A DNA stretch of 64,000 bases. Origin: Enterobacter_D sp963521185 (lineage in GTDB: Bacteria > Pseudomonadota > Gammaproteobacteria > Enterobacterales > Enterobacteriaceae). Below, piece by piece: positions 17,777 to 27,194 of this stretch (positions are counted from its first letter, which is position 1; the number at the start of each line of letters is the position of its first letter). A program made the position numbers and the translations under genes. Below the pieces are notes generated by a model that had not been told where the DNA came from, did not search any database, and saw only the letters and a list, made by a program, of their open reading frames with translations. The stretch is from contig CAUQTV010000008.1 in the NCBI GenBank assembly GCA_963521185.1, positions 91,375 through 155,374 of the forward strand. Reading direction: 5' to 3'.

Positions 17777-17785
17777 TCGGCTTTT

Positions 17786-19102
17786 TTAGAAGGTCATGCT
17801 GAGCTGTGCGCCTGCACCCCAGGTTTCGTCTTCGCCCACCAGTCCCGTCAGATCGACGTGCACGGTGTTAAACGGTGCAAAACCCACACCGCCGGTGAAG
17901 ACATTGCTGTCGTTGTCTTTCACGTCAGCGCGGTAACCAGCACGCACCGCCAGCCAGTTCAGCGGACGCACTTCAGCACCGACGCCCACATACTGGGAGT
18001 TCTCTTCGCTCTTGAAGCCTTTGGTTTCCGTCAGATCGCCATCGGCGCTAACGGTGACCAGATCGTTGTGCCATGCGACACCGGCGGTCACCAGCGGGCT
18101 GATTTGGTAGGTATCTTTATAGCTCACCACATCGCCGGTGCGGCCATTGGTGATGCGAATATCTTTGGTGTCGATATCGCGGGAGATCAGGTTCTGGCCG
18201 CTTAAGCCCACGGTCCAGTTTTCACTCAGGTCGGCGGCGATACCGGCATCGACGTTAAAACCGGTGTCGTCGGTGCGATAACGGCTGCTTTTAAAATCAT
18301 CGCTGTCGTAATCGTAAATCGACGTGGTGTAGTTGTAGACCCAGGTTTTTTGCAGCTTCGGTGTCACACCGAAGGAGACCGGCACATCACCGATCATAAA
18401 CTGGCGCGCCACAGCGACGCCGTAATCCGAAACGATCGCTGCGCGGCCGGAGGCGGTGGAGTTAAGGTTTTGCGTGATTTCGTCAGCGCCGTTTGGTGAC
18501 AGTGCCGCTTGCAGGGCCACGCCCGCCGCGACCGCATCGCTGTTCTGGATGCTGCGCAGGTAGGTGATGTCCTGCTGATCGACAGAAGAGCTGACACGCG
18601 CGTGCGCATAGGCTTTGGTGACGAAAGCCACCGACAGCACACGGTTAGGAATACTCACCGCAATGCCCGCTGCGGCACTGGCGCGCGCGGTTTTTCCGTC
18701 TAAAAATTCCAGCTCATCGGCCAGATCTTTCGCCGCGCCCTGGAATTCATTGAGCGTACCCAGCGGGTTGGCAATGATATCTGCCGCCGTCAGGTTATCC
18801 ACGACGTCGCTGTAGCGGTCAATTTTGTCGCTAATGTCGTCGATTTCGTCCTGAAGATTGTCTTTATCGGTAAGTTGCGCCTGCACGCTCGGCAGGATCA
18901 CCGTTACGTCATCTTCCGGCTGCGCTTTGGCCAGCAACGCCGGGTTAATCAGTACGCCGCTGCCATAACTGGCGGAAGCCACACCGGTTCCCCCCATTGC
19001 GTCGCTACGTGCTTCTGCCCAGGTATTGGCTGCTCCTGCCTGATTTGCCACAAAAAAGGAGACAGCGAGAGTTATCATCGAAAACTTAAAATTTTTTTTC
19101 AC
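17786..19102 (-). CDS. TraF_2-type outer-membrane barrel protein
   Basis: This 438-residue exported protein has a clear Sec signal peptide (M-K-K-N-F-K ... A-N-Q-A-G-A, cleaved about residue 24). The mature start, A-R-S-D-A-M-G-G-T-G-V-A-S-A, resembles FadL/OmpP1-type and conjugal-transfer TraF-like outer-membrane proteins. After an extended helical stretch (about 75-135) the rest alternates short strands and ends G-A-G-A-Q-L-S-M-T-F, a typical barrel C-terminus with final Phe. Function is not established. No conjugation genes accompany it, so the TraF name describes the family only. I do not know it from this place in E. coli K-12. Confidence 0.75.
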   Translation of the reverse strand: MKKNFKFSMITLAVSFFVANQAGAANTWAEARSDAMGGTGVASASYGSGVLINPALLAKAQPEDDVTVILPSVQAQLTDKDNLQDEIDDISDKIDRYSDVVDNLTAADIIANPLGTLNEFQGAAKDLADELEFLDGKTARASAAAGIAVSIPNRVLSVAFVTKAYAHARVSSSVDQQDITYLRSIQNSDAVAAGVALQAALSPNGADEITQNLNSTASGRAAIVSDYGVAVARQFMIGDVPVSFGVTPKLQKTWVYNYTTSIYDYDSDDFKSSRYRTDDTGFNVDAGIAADLSENWTVGLSGQNLISRDIDTKDIRITNGRTGDVVSYKDTYQISPLVTAGVAWHNDLVTVSADGDLTETKGFKSEENSQYVGVGAEVRPLNWLAVRAGYRADVKDNDSNVFTGGVGFAPFNTVHVDLTGLVGEDETWGAGAQLSMTF

Positions 19103-19484
19103 AGTATGCCCGTCTTTTAATTAAGTGAAGATCTATCCCCCGACAGTTATCGCCTGAACAGGGATGAACTATTGCTGTGAACAACGATGTTAAATGCGCT
19201 TAATTCAAATTAATGACGCGGGTTCCGCGCTGATTTTATTCATTCCTAATCCCATCCTTTTCGCGGACGTTATTAACTTATAGAAGACGAAATTAATTTC
19301 GGGTAGGTTTTCCAGCGCGAGCATGAAAAAGAAGACGGAAACGGCGCGTAACGTGGCGGGATGCATCGGGGTAGAAATCTGAGCAAATAATGCTGCCGGG
19401 AGCGCGCAGTGGCGCGGATCTCGGCGTTTTGACGAGAACATGGTAAAGTGTGTGTTTCCCCTTCCCCGCAACCAGAGGATGCCC
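19103..19484. other. Divergent promoter region between the TraF-like gene and zur
   Basis: About 380 bases with no convincing gene. It must hold the promoters of the barrel-protein gene (minus) and zur (plus). Part of it (about 19130-19310) is AT-rich. I see no clear operator. Confidence 0.5.
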
Positions 19485-20000
19485 ATGGACATGACCACTT
19501 CGCAAGAGATGCTAACGCAGGCCGAACAGCTCTGTGCGCAACGCAATGTGCGACTGACTCCGCAGCGTCTGGAAGTGTTGCGGCTGATGAGCCTGCAAAA
19601 AGGGGCGATTAGCGCTTACGATCTGCTGGACTTACTGCGCGTATCTGAGCCGCAGGCCAAACCGCCAACGGTTTATCGCGCGCTGGATTTTCTGCTTGAG
19701 CAGGGATTTGTGCATAAAGTGGAGTCCACCAACAGCTACGTGCTGTGCCACCTTTTCGACAAACCGTCGCACACCTCCGCCATGTTTATTTGCGATCGCT
19801 GCGGGTCGGTGAAAGAAGAAGGCGCTGAGGGTGTAGAAGATATTATGCACGGGCTGGCCGCTAAAATGGGTTTTGCGCTGCGGCATAACGTGATTGAAGC
19901 GCATGGCCTGTGTTCGGCCTGTTCAGAAGTGGAAGCCTGTCGTCATCAGGGCGAGTGCCACCATGACCACAGCATTCAGCTGAAGAAAAAACCGCGCTGA
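19485..20000 (+). CDS. zur: Zinc uptake regulator Zur
   Basis: Fur-family repressor that shuts off znuABC and other zinc genes when zinc is sufficient. The 171-residue product has the winged helix (R-N-V-R-L-T-P-Q-R-L-E-V-L-R-L, P-P-T-V-Y-R-A-L-D-F-L) and the zinc sites: H-L-F-D-K-P-S-H-T-S, C-D-R-C-G, and C-S-A-C plus C-R-H near the end. Several ATGs are in frame; I choose 19485, six bases after AGAGG, which gives the E. coli length. Confidence 0.97.
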   Translation: MDMTTSQEMLTQAEQLCAQRNVRLTPQRLEVLRLMSLQKGAISAYDLLDLLRVSEPQAKPPTVYRALDFLLEQGFVHKVESTNSYVLCHLFDKPSHTSAMFICDRCGSVKEEGAEGVEDIMHGLAAKMGFALRHNVIEAHGLCSACSEVEACRHQGECHHDHSIQLKKKPR

Positions 20001-20089
20001 TTACGTTGAGTTTTGAATGGAGTATGAGGTTGGTGGTACATCCTTGTACCATTCGGGCAGGGTAGCCTTAGATTTGGTGCAGTACGCTA

Positions 20090-20299
20090 CTACCAGCGAT
20101 AGTCGTGGCGGGTTTCCCAGTCACCGACTTCTTTCTCGGCCTGGTCTTTCTGATAGCCGTAGCGTTCCTGAATTTTCCCGACCAGCTGATCGCGTTTACC
20201 TTCGATGATTGTCATATCATCGTCGGTCAATTTGCCCCACTGTTCTTTCGCTTTACCTTTAAACTGTTTCCAGTTACCGCCGACTTCGTCTTTATTCAT
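20090..20299 (-). CDS. yjbJ: CsbD-family stress protein YjbJ
   Basis: Small, abundant, hydrophilic protein of 69 residues, nearly the same as E. coli YjbJ (M-N-K-D-E-V-G-G-N-W-K-Q-F-K-G-K-A-K-E-Q-W-G-K). The CsbD family is linked to general stress and stationary phase in E. coli and Bacillus; a molecular function is not known. It lies between zur and dinF as in E. coli. Confidence 0.95.
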   Translation of the reverse strand: MNKDEVGGNWKQFKGKAKEQWGKLTDDDMTIIEGKRDQLVGKIQERYGYQKDQAEKEVGDWETRHDYRW

Positions 20300-20530
20300 A
20301 ATGTCTTCCTCATCGTTCGGTGTTGAATAACATAAACTATTCGTCGTCCATCGTTACGTTCATGATGTGCTGAACGTGATAATTATTATAGATAAGGATT
20401 TTATATGATGGGCGTTATTCGGAATATTGAACCATTCTGGCAGGCAAATAGTAGGGTTATAGAGAGGAAAACCGATGCGGGATCAGGTGGGTAACGCGCT
20501 GCGTAAACCCGTGTCAATAAAGGTAACGCG

Positions 20531-21850
20531 TTATGAAAACCAGCTATTAGCCCGCCAGTGTTTGCGCCATATCCACGCCAGCGTAATGCCGCGCAGGGCC
20601 AGAAACACCGTCAGCGACAGCCACAGTCCGTGATTGCCCAACAGCGGCACGGTAGTGAGCGTCAGGGCAAACCCGGCAGCGGCCACCGCCATGCTGTTTC
20701 GCATCTGCGCACCGCGCGTTGCCCCGATGAACATGCCGTCGAGCAGATAACACCAGACGCCCACAACGGGTAAAACCACCTGCCAGCCGAGGTAGCGATC
20801 CGCCAGCTGTTGCAGTTCCGGCAGCGATGTCAGGAGCGCGATGATGTATTCACCGCCCACCGCATACACCAGCGCAAAGCCTAACGCCACGATCCCCGAC
20901 TGCCGACAGGCCGCCCGCCAGACGCTGAGCAACTGGCTGCCGTCGCGCGCGCCGTAGGCCTGGCCGGAATGTGCTTCGACGGCGTAGGCAAAGCCGTCAA
21001 GCGCGTAAGCGGTGAAGGTCAGCAGCGTCATTAGCACCGCGTTCACGGCAATGACGTCGCTGCCGAGGCGCGCACCGAGCACGGTGACGGTGCCAAAGCA
21101 GAGCTGGAGCAGCAGCGAGCGCAGCATGATGTCGCGATTGAGCGCCAGTAACCGCCGCACATTGCCGCGCCACGCGGTTTTGAGCATGGCCAGCGATACG
21201 CCGCGCAGCCGCAAGCCACGGTGAACCATACCCAGCCCGACAAAAAACGTCGCATATTCGGCGATCGCCGTCGCCAGCGCCGCCCCCTGCACGTCCATTT
21301 TCAGCCCCATCACCAGCCAGATATCGAGCACGATATTGAGCAGGTTACCCACCACCAGCAGAACCACCGGCGCGCGCGCATACTGAATGCCCAGCAGCCA
21401 GCCCAGCAAAACGAGATTGGCCAGCGAGGCCGGGGCGCTCAACCAGCGCAGGCTCAGGAAACGCTGCGCCTGTTCCAGCACCGCGTCGCTGCCGCCCACA
21501 ATGTGCAGCGTCAGGTCGATAAGCGGCGTTCTGAAGAGCACAATAAGCGCGCCCGCCGCCAGGGCCAGGATGAGGGGTTGGATCAGCGCACGCGCCAGCG
21601 CCTGGGGATCGCGCGCGCCAAACGCCTGTGCGGTGAAGCCGGTGGTGCTCATGCGTAAAAACAGCAGCAGCATAAACAGAAAGCTGGTTGCCGTTGCGCC
21701 AACCGCCACGCCGCCAAGGTAAACCGGGCTGTCGAGATGACCAATGATCGCCGTATCCACCAGCCCCAACAGCGGCACGGTGATGTTGGAAAAAATCATG
21801 GGAAGCGCGAGACGCCAGAGCGCCTTATCGGAAGCGGTCAGCAGTGACAT
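20531..21850 (-). CDS. dinF: MATE-family efflux protein DinF
   Basis: Multidrug and toxic-compound extrusion transporter, 439 residues with about 12 hydrophobic segments and the family start A-L-P-M-I-F-S-N-I-T-V-P-L-L-G-L-V-D-T. In E. coli dinF is SOS-induced as the second gene of the lexA-dinF operon. Here it begins 71 bases after lexA on the same strand, with no LexA box of its own in the gap, which fits read-through from lexA. Confidence 0.96.
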   Translation of the reverse strand: MSLLTASDKALWRLALPMIFSNITVPLLGLVDTAIIGHLDSPVYLGGVAVGATATSFLFMLLLFLRMSTTGFTAQAFGARDPQALARALIQPLILALAAGALIVLFRTPLIDLTLHIVGGSDAVLEQAQRFLSLRWLSAPASLANLVLLGWLLGIQYARAPVVLLVVGNLLNIVLDIWLVMGLKMDVQGAALATAIAEYATFFVGLGMVHRGLRLRGVSLAMLKTAWRGNVRRLLALNRDIMLRSLLLQLCFGTVTVLGARLGSDVIAVNAVLMTLLTFTAYALDGFAYAVEAHSGQAYGARDGSQLLSVWRAACRQSGIVALGFALVYAVGGEYIIALLTSLPELQQLADRYLGWQVVLPVVGVWCYLLDGMFIGATRGAQMRNSMAVAAAGFALTLTTVPLLGNHGLWLSLTVFLALRGITLAWIWRKHWRANSWFS

Positions 21851-21921
21851 GCGGAAATACCGGGCAGTTCAAAGAAGCGCTGCGGCAACGGTAACCGTGC
21901 CACAGCGTTTACAGGAGAAGG

Positions 21922-22530
21922 TTACAGCCACTCACCGTTGCGGATCACGCCAACGGCCAGCCCTTCAATGGTGAAACTCTGCTCGCGCAGGTCAACCACA
22001 ATGGGGGAAAACTCGCTGTTTTCCGGCAGAAGCGACACGGTGTTGCCCTGTTTTTTCAGGCGCTTAACCGTCACTTCGTCGTCAATGCGCGCTACAACCA
22101 CCTGGCCGTTACGCACATCCTGCGTTTTGTGCACGGCCAGCAGATCGCCGTCCATGATGCCGATGTCTTTCATCGACATTCCGCTCACGCGCAGCAGGAA
22201 ATCGGCGTTCGGTTTAAACAGAGAAGGATCGACCTGATAGTGACCTTCAATGTGCTGTTGTGCCAGCAGCGGTTCACCCGCCGCGACGCGACCCACCAGC
22301 GGCAAACCGGTTTCTTCTTCCACCAGCAGGCGGATACCGCGGGAAGCCCCTGACACGATCTCAAGAACCCCTTTACGCGCCAGTGCTTTGAGGTGTTCTT
22401 CAGCCGCATTCGGGGAACGGAACCCCAAGCGCTGAGCAATTTCCGCACGTGTCGGCGGCATGCCCGTCTGGCTGATATGATCCCGGATGAGATCAAACAC
22501 CTCTTGCTGCCTGGTCGTTAACGCTTTCAT
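21922..22530 (-). CDS. lexA: SOS repressor LexA
   Basis: Repressor of the SOS regulon, cleaved by itself when RecA is activated. The 202 residues start M-K-A-L-T-T-R-Q-Q-E-V-F-D, with a winged HTH (P-P-T-R-A-E-I-A-Q-R-L-G-F). The Ala-Gly cleavage site is in R-V-A-A-G-E-P; catalytic Ser is in V-S-G-M-S-M-K-D-I-G and Lys in V-T-V-K-R-L. Two operators overlap its promoter, so it represses itself. Confidence 0.99.
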   Translation of the reverse strand: MKALTTRQQEVFDLIRDHISQTGMPPTRAEIAQRLGFRSPNAAEEHLKALARKGVLEIVSGASRGIRLLVEEETGLPLVGRVAAGEPLLAQQHIEGHYQVDPSLFKPNADFLLRVSGMSMKDIGIMDGDLLAVHKTQDVRNGQVVVARIDDEVTVKRLKKQGNTVSLLPENSEFSPIVVDLREQSFTIEGLAVGVIRNGEWL

Positions 22531-22536
22531 TCCGCC

Positions 22537-22577
22537 CCCTGGGTGTATATACAGTTATGCTGTGAGTATATACAGTC
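22537..22577. promoter_or_regulatory. Two LexA operators upstream of lexA
   Basis: Two CTG-N10-CAG boxes lie in tandem, at 22539-22554 and 22560-22575, with centres 21 bases apart. Their AT-rich cores contain GTATATA. The arrangement is that of the E. coli lexA autoregulatory operators. Confidence 0.93.
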
Positions 22578-22663
22578 AAAGTCCATTTTGGAACCGAATT
22601 TTAAGCAAAAAACCAGGGCTTTATGCATTTCTGGGAGCTAAGACGAGAACCGGAAAGAAAAGC

Positions 22664-23035
22664 TTAACGATAGTGCGACCAGAGCAGCATGCCCCAGGTG
22701 GCGAGCGCCAGCAGAATCGACATCAGCACCGCCGCCGATCCCATGTCCTTCGCCCGACCAGAGAGCTCGTGAAACTCGGCACCGATGCGGTCCACCACCG
22801 CTTCAATCGCACTGTTGAGAATTTCCACTATCATTACCAACGCCACTGACCCAATCAGCAGAACACGTGTAATGGCGTCCACGTCCAGCCAGCAAGCGAT
22901 GACAATCGCAGCGATCACCGCCACCGATTCCTGTCGGAATGCCGCTTCGTTGATCCATGCTGCGCGTACCCCTTTCCAGGAATAGCCCGCTGCTTTAATG
23001 ATTCGTGTTAACCCAGTGGTATTATTGGCCATCAA
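22664..23035 (-). CDS. dgkA: Diacylglycerol kinase DgkA
   Basis: Trimeric inner-membrane enzyme that phosphorylates diacylglycerol, recycling lipid released during osmoregulated glucan synthesis. The 123 residues contain three membrane helices and the active-site motif E-I-L-N-S-A-I-E-A-V-V-D-R near 70. One residue longer than E. coli DgkA. It is divergent from plsB, as in E. coli. Confidence 0.97.
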   Translation of the reverse strand: MMANNTTGLTRIIKAAGYSWKGVRAAWINEAAFRQESVAVIAAIVIACWLDVDAITRVLLIGSVALVMIVEILNSAIEAVVDRIGAEFHELSGRAKDMGSAAVLMSILLALATWGMLLWSHYR

Positions 23036-23162
23036 AAAGAACCTTTTTATGTAATTAGCGTCAATGTCTATACGAGCTTACCGAGGTACAACAGAATTTC
23101 CGCGCGCTTTCTGATATTCTTGCGGCGCAATGGCATTTTTAACCAGAGGCTTCACATCGTTT

Positions 23163-25580
23163 ATGTCCGGCTGGCCACGAATTTACTACAAATTACTTAA
23201 TTTACCATTAAGCGTACTGGTAAAAAGCAAGTCTATCCCAGCAGAACCTGCACAGGAATTGGGACTCGATACTTCACGCCCAATTATGTACGTTTTGCCC
23301 TATAACTCTAAGGCAGACTTGCTGACTCTGCGCGCGCAATGTCTGGCACATGAATTGCCAGACCCGCTGGAACCGCTGGAGATCGACGGCACGCTGTTAC
23401 CGCGTTACGTGTTCATCCACGGTGGACCGCGTATTTTCACGTACTACACGCCAAAAGAAGAGTCGATCAAGCTGTTCCATGACTATCTCGACCTGCACCG
23501 CAGCCATCCGGATTTGGATGTGCAAATGGTGCCGGTATCGGTGATGTTTGGCCGATCGCCAGGGCGTGAAAAAGGTGAAGTTAACCCACCGCTGCGCATG
23601 CTTAACGGCGCACAGAAGTTCTTTGCCATCTCCTGGCTGGGGCGTGACAGCTTTGTGCGCTTCTCCCCGCCGGTTTCGCTGCGCCGCATGGCGACCGAGC
23701 ACGGCACGGACAAAATCATCGCTCAGAAGCTGGCTCGCGTTGCGCGTATGCACTTTGCCCGTCAGCGCCTGGCCGCCGTTGGCCCGCGCCTGCCTGCACG
23801 TCAGGATCTGTTCAACAAGCTGCTGTCGTCAAAAGCGATTGCCCGCGCGGTTGAAGACGAAGCGCGCAGCAAGAAAATCTCCCATGAGAAGGCGCAGCAA
23901 AACGCCGTCGCGCTGATGGAAGAGATTGCGGCTAACTTCTCTTACGAAATGATCCGCGTCTCCGACCGCATCCTGAGTTTTACCTGGAACCGGTTGTATC
24001 AGGGCATCAACGTGCACAACGCTGAGCGCGTGCGCCAGTTGGCCCACGACGGGCATGAAATTGTCTACGTGCCCTGCCACCGCAGTCACATGGACTACCT
24101 GCTGCTGTCGTATGTGCTTTACCACCAGGGGCTGGTGCCGCCGCATATCGCCGCCGGGATTAACCTGAACTTCTGGCCCGCAGGCCCGATTTTCCGCCGC
24201 CTGGGCGCGTTCTTTATTCGCCGCACCTTCAAAGGCAACAAGCTCTACTCCACCGTCTTCCGCGAGTATCTCGGTGAGCTGTTCAACCGTGGCTATTCCG
24301 TGGAATATTTCGTTGAAGGGGGGCGTTCCCGCACGGGTCGCCTGCTCGATCCGAAAACCGGCACGCTGTCGATGACCATTCAGGCGATGCTGCGTGGCGG
24401 CACGCGTCCTATCACGCTGGTGCCGATTTATATCGGTTACGAGCATGTGATGGAAGTGGGCACCTACGCGAAAGAGCTTCGCGGCGCGACGAAAGAAAAA
24501 GAGAGTCTGATGCAGATGGTGCGCGGCCTGAGCAAGCTGCGTAACCTGGGTCAGGGCTACGTTAACTTTGGCGAACCGATGCCGCTGATGACGTACCTCA
24601 ACAACCACGTGCCGGAGTGGCGCGAGTCCATCGATCCGATTGAAGCGGTGCGTCCGGCCTGGCTGACGCCAACGGTCAACAGTATCGCCGCCGATCTGAT
24701 GGTGCGTATCAACAACGCCGGTGCGGCAAACGCCATGAACCTGTGCTGTACCGCGCTGCTGGCGTCGCGTCAGCGCTCGCTCACCCGCGAACAGCTGACC
24801 GAGCAGCTCAACTGCTATCTGGATCTGTTGCGTAACGCGCCGTATGCGTCTGATGCCACCGTGCCGACGGCGAGCGCCAATGAGCTGATCGAACACGCCC
24901 TGCAAATGAATAAGTTTGAGGTCGAGAAAGACACCATTGGCGACATCATCATTCTGCCGCGCGAGCAGGCGGTGCTGATGACCTACTATCGCAACAACAT
25001 TGCGCACATGCTGGTGCTGCCGTCGCTGATGGCGGCAATTATCACCCAGCATCGCCAGATCTCCCGCGAGGAGATCCTGCGCCACGTTGAAGAGCTATAT
25101 CCGATGCTGAAAGCGGAGCTGTTCCTGCGTTGGGAAAAAGCCGAGCTGGCAGGCGTACTGGAGACGCTGACCGCCGAACTGCTGCGTCAGGATCTGGTGA
25201 TTGCGAAGGACGATAAGCTGCACATCAACCCGCTGCACTCCCGCACCCTGCAACTGCTGGCAGCCGGTGCGCGCGAGACGCTGCAACGCTACGCCATCAC
25301 CTTCTGGCTGCTAAGCCAGAACCCGTCGGTGAACCGCAGTACGCTGGAAAAAGAGAGCCGCACGCTGGCTCAGCGCTTGTCGGTGCTTCACGGCATCAAC
25401 GCGCCGGAGTTCTTCGATAAAGCGGTATTCAGCACCTTAGTGCTGACGCTGCGTGACGAAGGCTACATCAGTGATACCGGCGATGCCGATCCGATGAAAA
25501 CGCTTCAGGTGTATCAGCTGCTGGCGGATTTGGTGACGTCGGATGTGCGCTTAACGATAGAAAGCGCAACCAGTCAGTAA
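23163..25580 (+). CDS. plsB: Glycerol-3-phosphate 1-O-acyltransferase PlsB
   Basis: Inner-membrane acyltransferase for the first step of phospholipid synthesis. Catalytic H-x4-D is in C-H-R-S-H-M-D-Y-L-L, followed by the other acyltransferase blocks G-A-F-F-I-R-R and F-V-E-G-G-R-S-R-T-G-R. I start at the ATG at 23163 (M-S-G-W-P-R-I-Y-Y-K), which gives 805 residues and matches the E. coli N-terminus; an upstream in-frame ATG at 23130 would add 11 residues. Neither has a strong ribosome binding site. Confidence 0.97.
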   Translation: MSGWPRIYYKLLNLPLSVLVKSKSIPAEPAQELGLDTSRPIMYVLPYNSKADLLTLRAQCLAHELPDPLEPLEIDGTLLPRYVFIHGGPRIFTYYTPKEESIKLFHDYLDLHRSHPDLDVQMVPVSVMFGRSPGREKGEVNPPLRMLNGAQKFFAISWLGRDSFVRFSPPVSLRRMATEHGTDKIIAQKLARVARMHFARQRLAAVGPRLPARQDLFNKLLSSKAIARAVEDEARSKKISHEKAQQNAVALMEEIAANFSYEMIRVSDRILSFTWNRLYQGINVHNAERVRQLAHDGHEIVYVPCHRSHMDYLLLSYVLYHQGLVPPHIAAGINLNFWPAGPIFRRLGAFFIRRTFKGNKLYSTVFREYLGELFNRGYSVEYFVEGGRSRTGRLLDPKTGTLSMTIQAMLRGGTRPITLVPIYIGYEHVMEVGTYAKELRGATKEKESLMQMVRGLSKLRNLGQGYVNFGEPMPLMTYLNNHVPEWRESIDPIEAVRPAWLTPTVNSIAADLMVRINNAGAANAMNLCCTALLASRQRSLTREQLTEQLNCYLDLLRNAPYASDATVPTASANELIEHALQMNKFEVEKDTIGDIIILPREQAVLMTYYRNNIAHMLVLPSLMAAIITQHRQISREEILRHVEELYPMLKAELFLRWEKAELAGVLETLTAELLRQDLVIAKDDKLHINPLHSRTLQLLAAGARETLQRYAITFWLLSQNPSVNRSTLEKESRTLAQRLSVLHGINAPEFFDKAVFSTLVLTLRDEGYISDTGDADPMKTLQVYQLLADLVTSDVRLTIESATSQ

Positions 25581-25593
25581 GAGCGGGTGCGCG

Positions 25594-25622
25594 GTGCCCG
25601 GCGGCGTAAGCTTGCCGGGCCA
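25594..25622. repeat. REP element between plsB and ubiA
   Basis: GCCCGGC ... GCCGGGC palindrome with the spacer GGCGTAAGCTT, the E. coli-type REP design. It sits between the convergent plsB and ubiA and may also act as 3'-end hairpin. Confidence 0.75.
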
Positions 25623-25632
25623 CTAAAGAAAA

Positions 25633-26505
25633 TCAACGGGCGAGATAGCTCAGCGCCAGCCCCAAAAACAGCGCCAGGCCCACATAGTTATTGTTCATAA
25701 ACGCTTTGAAACAGGCGTCCCGATCACGATCGACAATCAACCGCTGCTGATAGATAAACAGCGCTCCCGCCACCGCAATCGACGCATAATATACCCAGCC
25801 CAGCCCGCTCAGTACGCCAACGACGGCCATCAATGCCAGTACGGCAACCTGCAAAATACCGACGATCAGCTTGTCGTGACGACCAAACAAAATGGCGGTC
25901 GATTTAATGCCAATCTTCACGTCATCGTCCCGATCCACCATGGCATAGAGCGTGTCATAGGCCACCGCCCAGAGAATGTTGGCGAGGAACATCAGCCAGC
26001 AGCTTAGCGGCACCGACTCGCTCACGGCGGCAAAGGCCATGGGGATCGACCAGCCAAACGCCGCCCCCAGCACCACCTGCGGCAGATGCGTGTAGCGCTT
26101 CATAAACGGGTAGACCCACGCCAGCGCCAGCGCGGCAACCGACAGCAAAATCGTCATCAGGTTGAGCGTCAGCACCAGCAAAAACGCCAGCAGCACCAGC
26201 ACCACAAACAGCGTGCGTGCCTCTTTCTCGCTTACCGCGCCGCTCGGCAGCGGACGGTTGGCGGTGCGCTTTACGTGGCCATCAAATTTACGGTCGGCAT
26301 AATCGTTGACCACGCAACCCGCCGCGCGCATCAGCCAGACGCCCGCGACAAATACTGCGAGGATCCACAGCGGCGGCAAACCCGGCGTTGCCACCCACAG
26401 CGCCCACAGCGTGGGCCACAGCAGCAACAGTGCGCCAATCGGTTTGTCCGTGCGCATTAAACGGTGATACGCCAGCAGCTTGCTCTGCGTCAGACTCCAC
26501 TCCAT
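25633..26505 (-). CDS. ubiA: 4-hydroxybenzoate octaprenyltransferase UbiA
   Basis: Inner-membrane prenyltransferase that joins the octaprenyl tail to 4-hydroxybenzoate in ubiquinone synthesis. The 290 residues have about eight to nine membrane helices and both Asp-rich motifs: N-D-Y-A-D-R-K-F-D near 73 and D-R-D-D-D-V-K-I-G near 195. It follows ubiC by 12 bases, so ubiCA is an operon. Confidence 0.98.
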   Translation of the reverse strand: MEWSLTQSKLLAYHRLMRTDKPIGALLLLWPTLWALWVATPGLPPLWILAVFVAGVWLMRAAGCVVNDYADRKFDGHVKRTANRPLPSGAVSEKEARTLFVVLVLLAFLLVLTLNLMTILLSVAALALAWVYPFMKRYTHLPQVVLGAAFGWSIPMAFAAVSESVPLSCWLMFLANILWAVAYDTLYAMVDRDDDVKIGIKSTAILFGRHDKLIVGILQVAVLALMAVVGVLSGLGWVYYASIAVAGALFIYQQRLIVDRDRDACFKAFMNNNYVGLALFLGLALSYLAR

Positions 26506-26517
26506 GTTTTCTTCCTC

Positions 26518-27015
26518 TTAATACAACGGCGATGCAGGCAAAAAAAGTTCTGTTAGCAGCAACGGCTTTCCACTCAGGCGCAAACGGGACCGGCGACCCC
26601 ATAAAGCGTCATGGCGGCCAATCTCGATAAAATCACGGGTCAATTCGGATGAGGTAAACAGATAGCGCCCCAGCGGCGTTTTGCCCAGCTGTTGCAGCGC
26701 GATTTCCGGGCCGTTAAGCGTGGATTCAGGCACCACGGTGCGCCCGGCAAGCCAGGGTTCGCCGTCGGCGCAGAGTAAAATTTCACGCAGCCAGTAGCGC
26801 GCATCCTGCGGTAACAAGGCGAGTTCTTCGCTCACCGCGTCTGGCGCGACGAAGCCTTCCTGAATGAGCGTCACGCTCACCTGCCTGCCTTGCTGCTCAA
26901 AACGTTTGGTCATGGAATCTTCCAGCAACAGCCAGTCCAGCAGTTGCGAGTCCAGCGCGGGGATTGCGTCAAAATAGCGCAGCGCACGCAGTTGCGTTAG
27001 CGCAGGGTGTGACAT
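26518..27015 (-). CDS. ubiC: Chorismate lyase UbiC
   Basis: Converts chorismate to 4-hydroxybenzoate and pyruvate, the first committed step of ubiquinone synthesis. The 165 residues match E. coli UbiC in length and in W-L-L-L-E-D-S-M-T-K-R-F-E (near 29-41) and L-R-E-I-L-L-C-A-D-G-E-P-W. First gene of the ubiCA operon. Confidence 0.96.
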   Translation of the reverse strand: MSHPALTQLRALRYFDAIPALDSQLLDWLLLEDSMTKRFEQQGRQVSVTLIQEGFVAPDAVSEELALLPQDARYWLREILLCADGEPWLAGRTVVPESTLNGPEIALQQLGKTPLGRYLFTSSELTRDFIEIGRHDALWGRRSRLRLSGKPLLLTELFLPASPLY

Positions 27016-27134
27016 GCCTTACTCTCCGGTACATAACGTATCAGTATTGTATCGCAGAATAGCGGGGGGCGGCGGGCAAACTTCATTCACTTTGCAAAAG
27101 TGCAACAGTTGCGCAACAGAGGCTGCTGCGCGGA

Positions 27135-27162
27135 AAAAAGGGTGCACCGGTTAAGGTGCACC
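27135..27162 (-). terminator. Terminator of the lamB-malM end
   Basis: On the minus strand GGTGCACC-TTAACC-GGTGCACC is a perfect 8-bp hairpin followed by CTTTTTTCC, about 30 bases after the malM stop. Confidence 0.85.
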
Positions 27163-27194
27163 AAACAGGCAAAATCAGCATTGCGGGGAGACGA

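Noticed and set aside
20034..20051. TGGTACA / TTGTACCA hairpin after zur
   Set aside because: Short stem with no T-run; not enough to call a terminator or operator.
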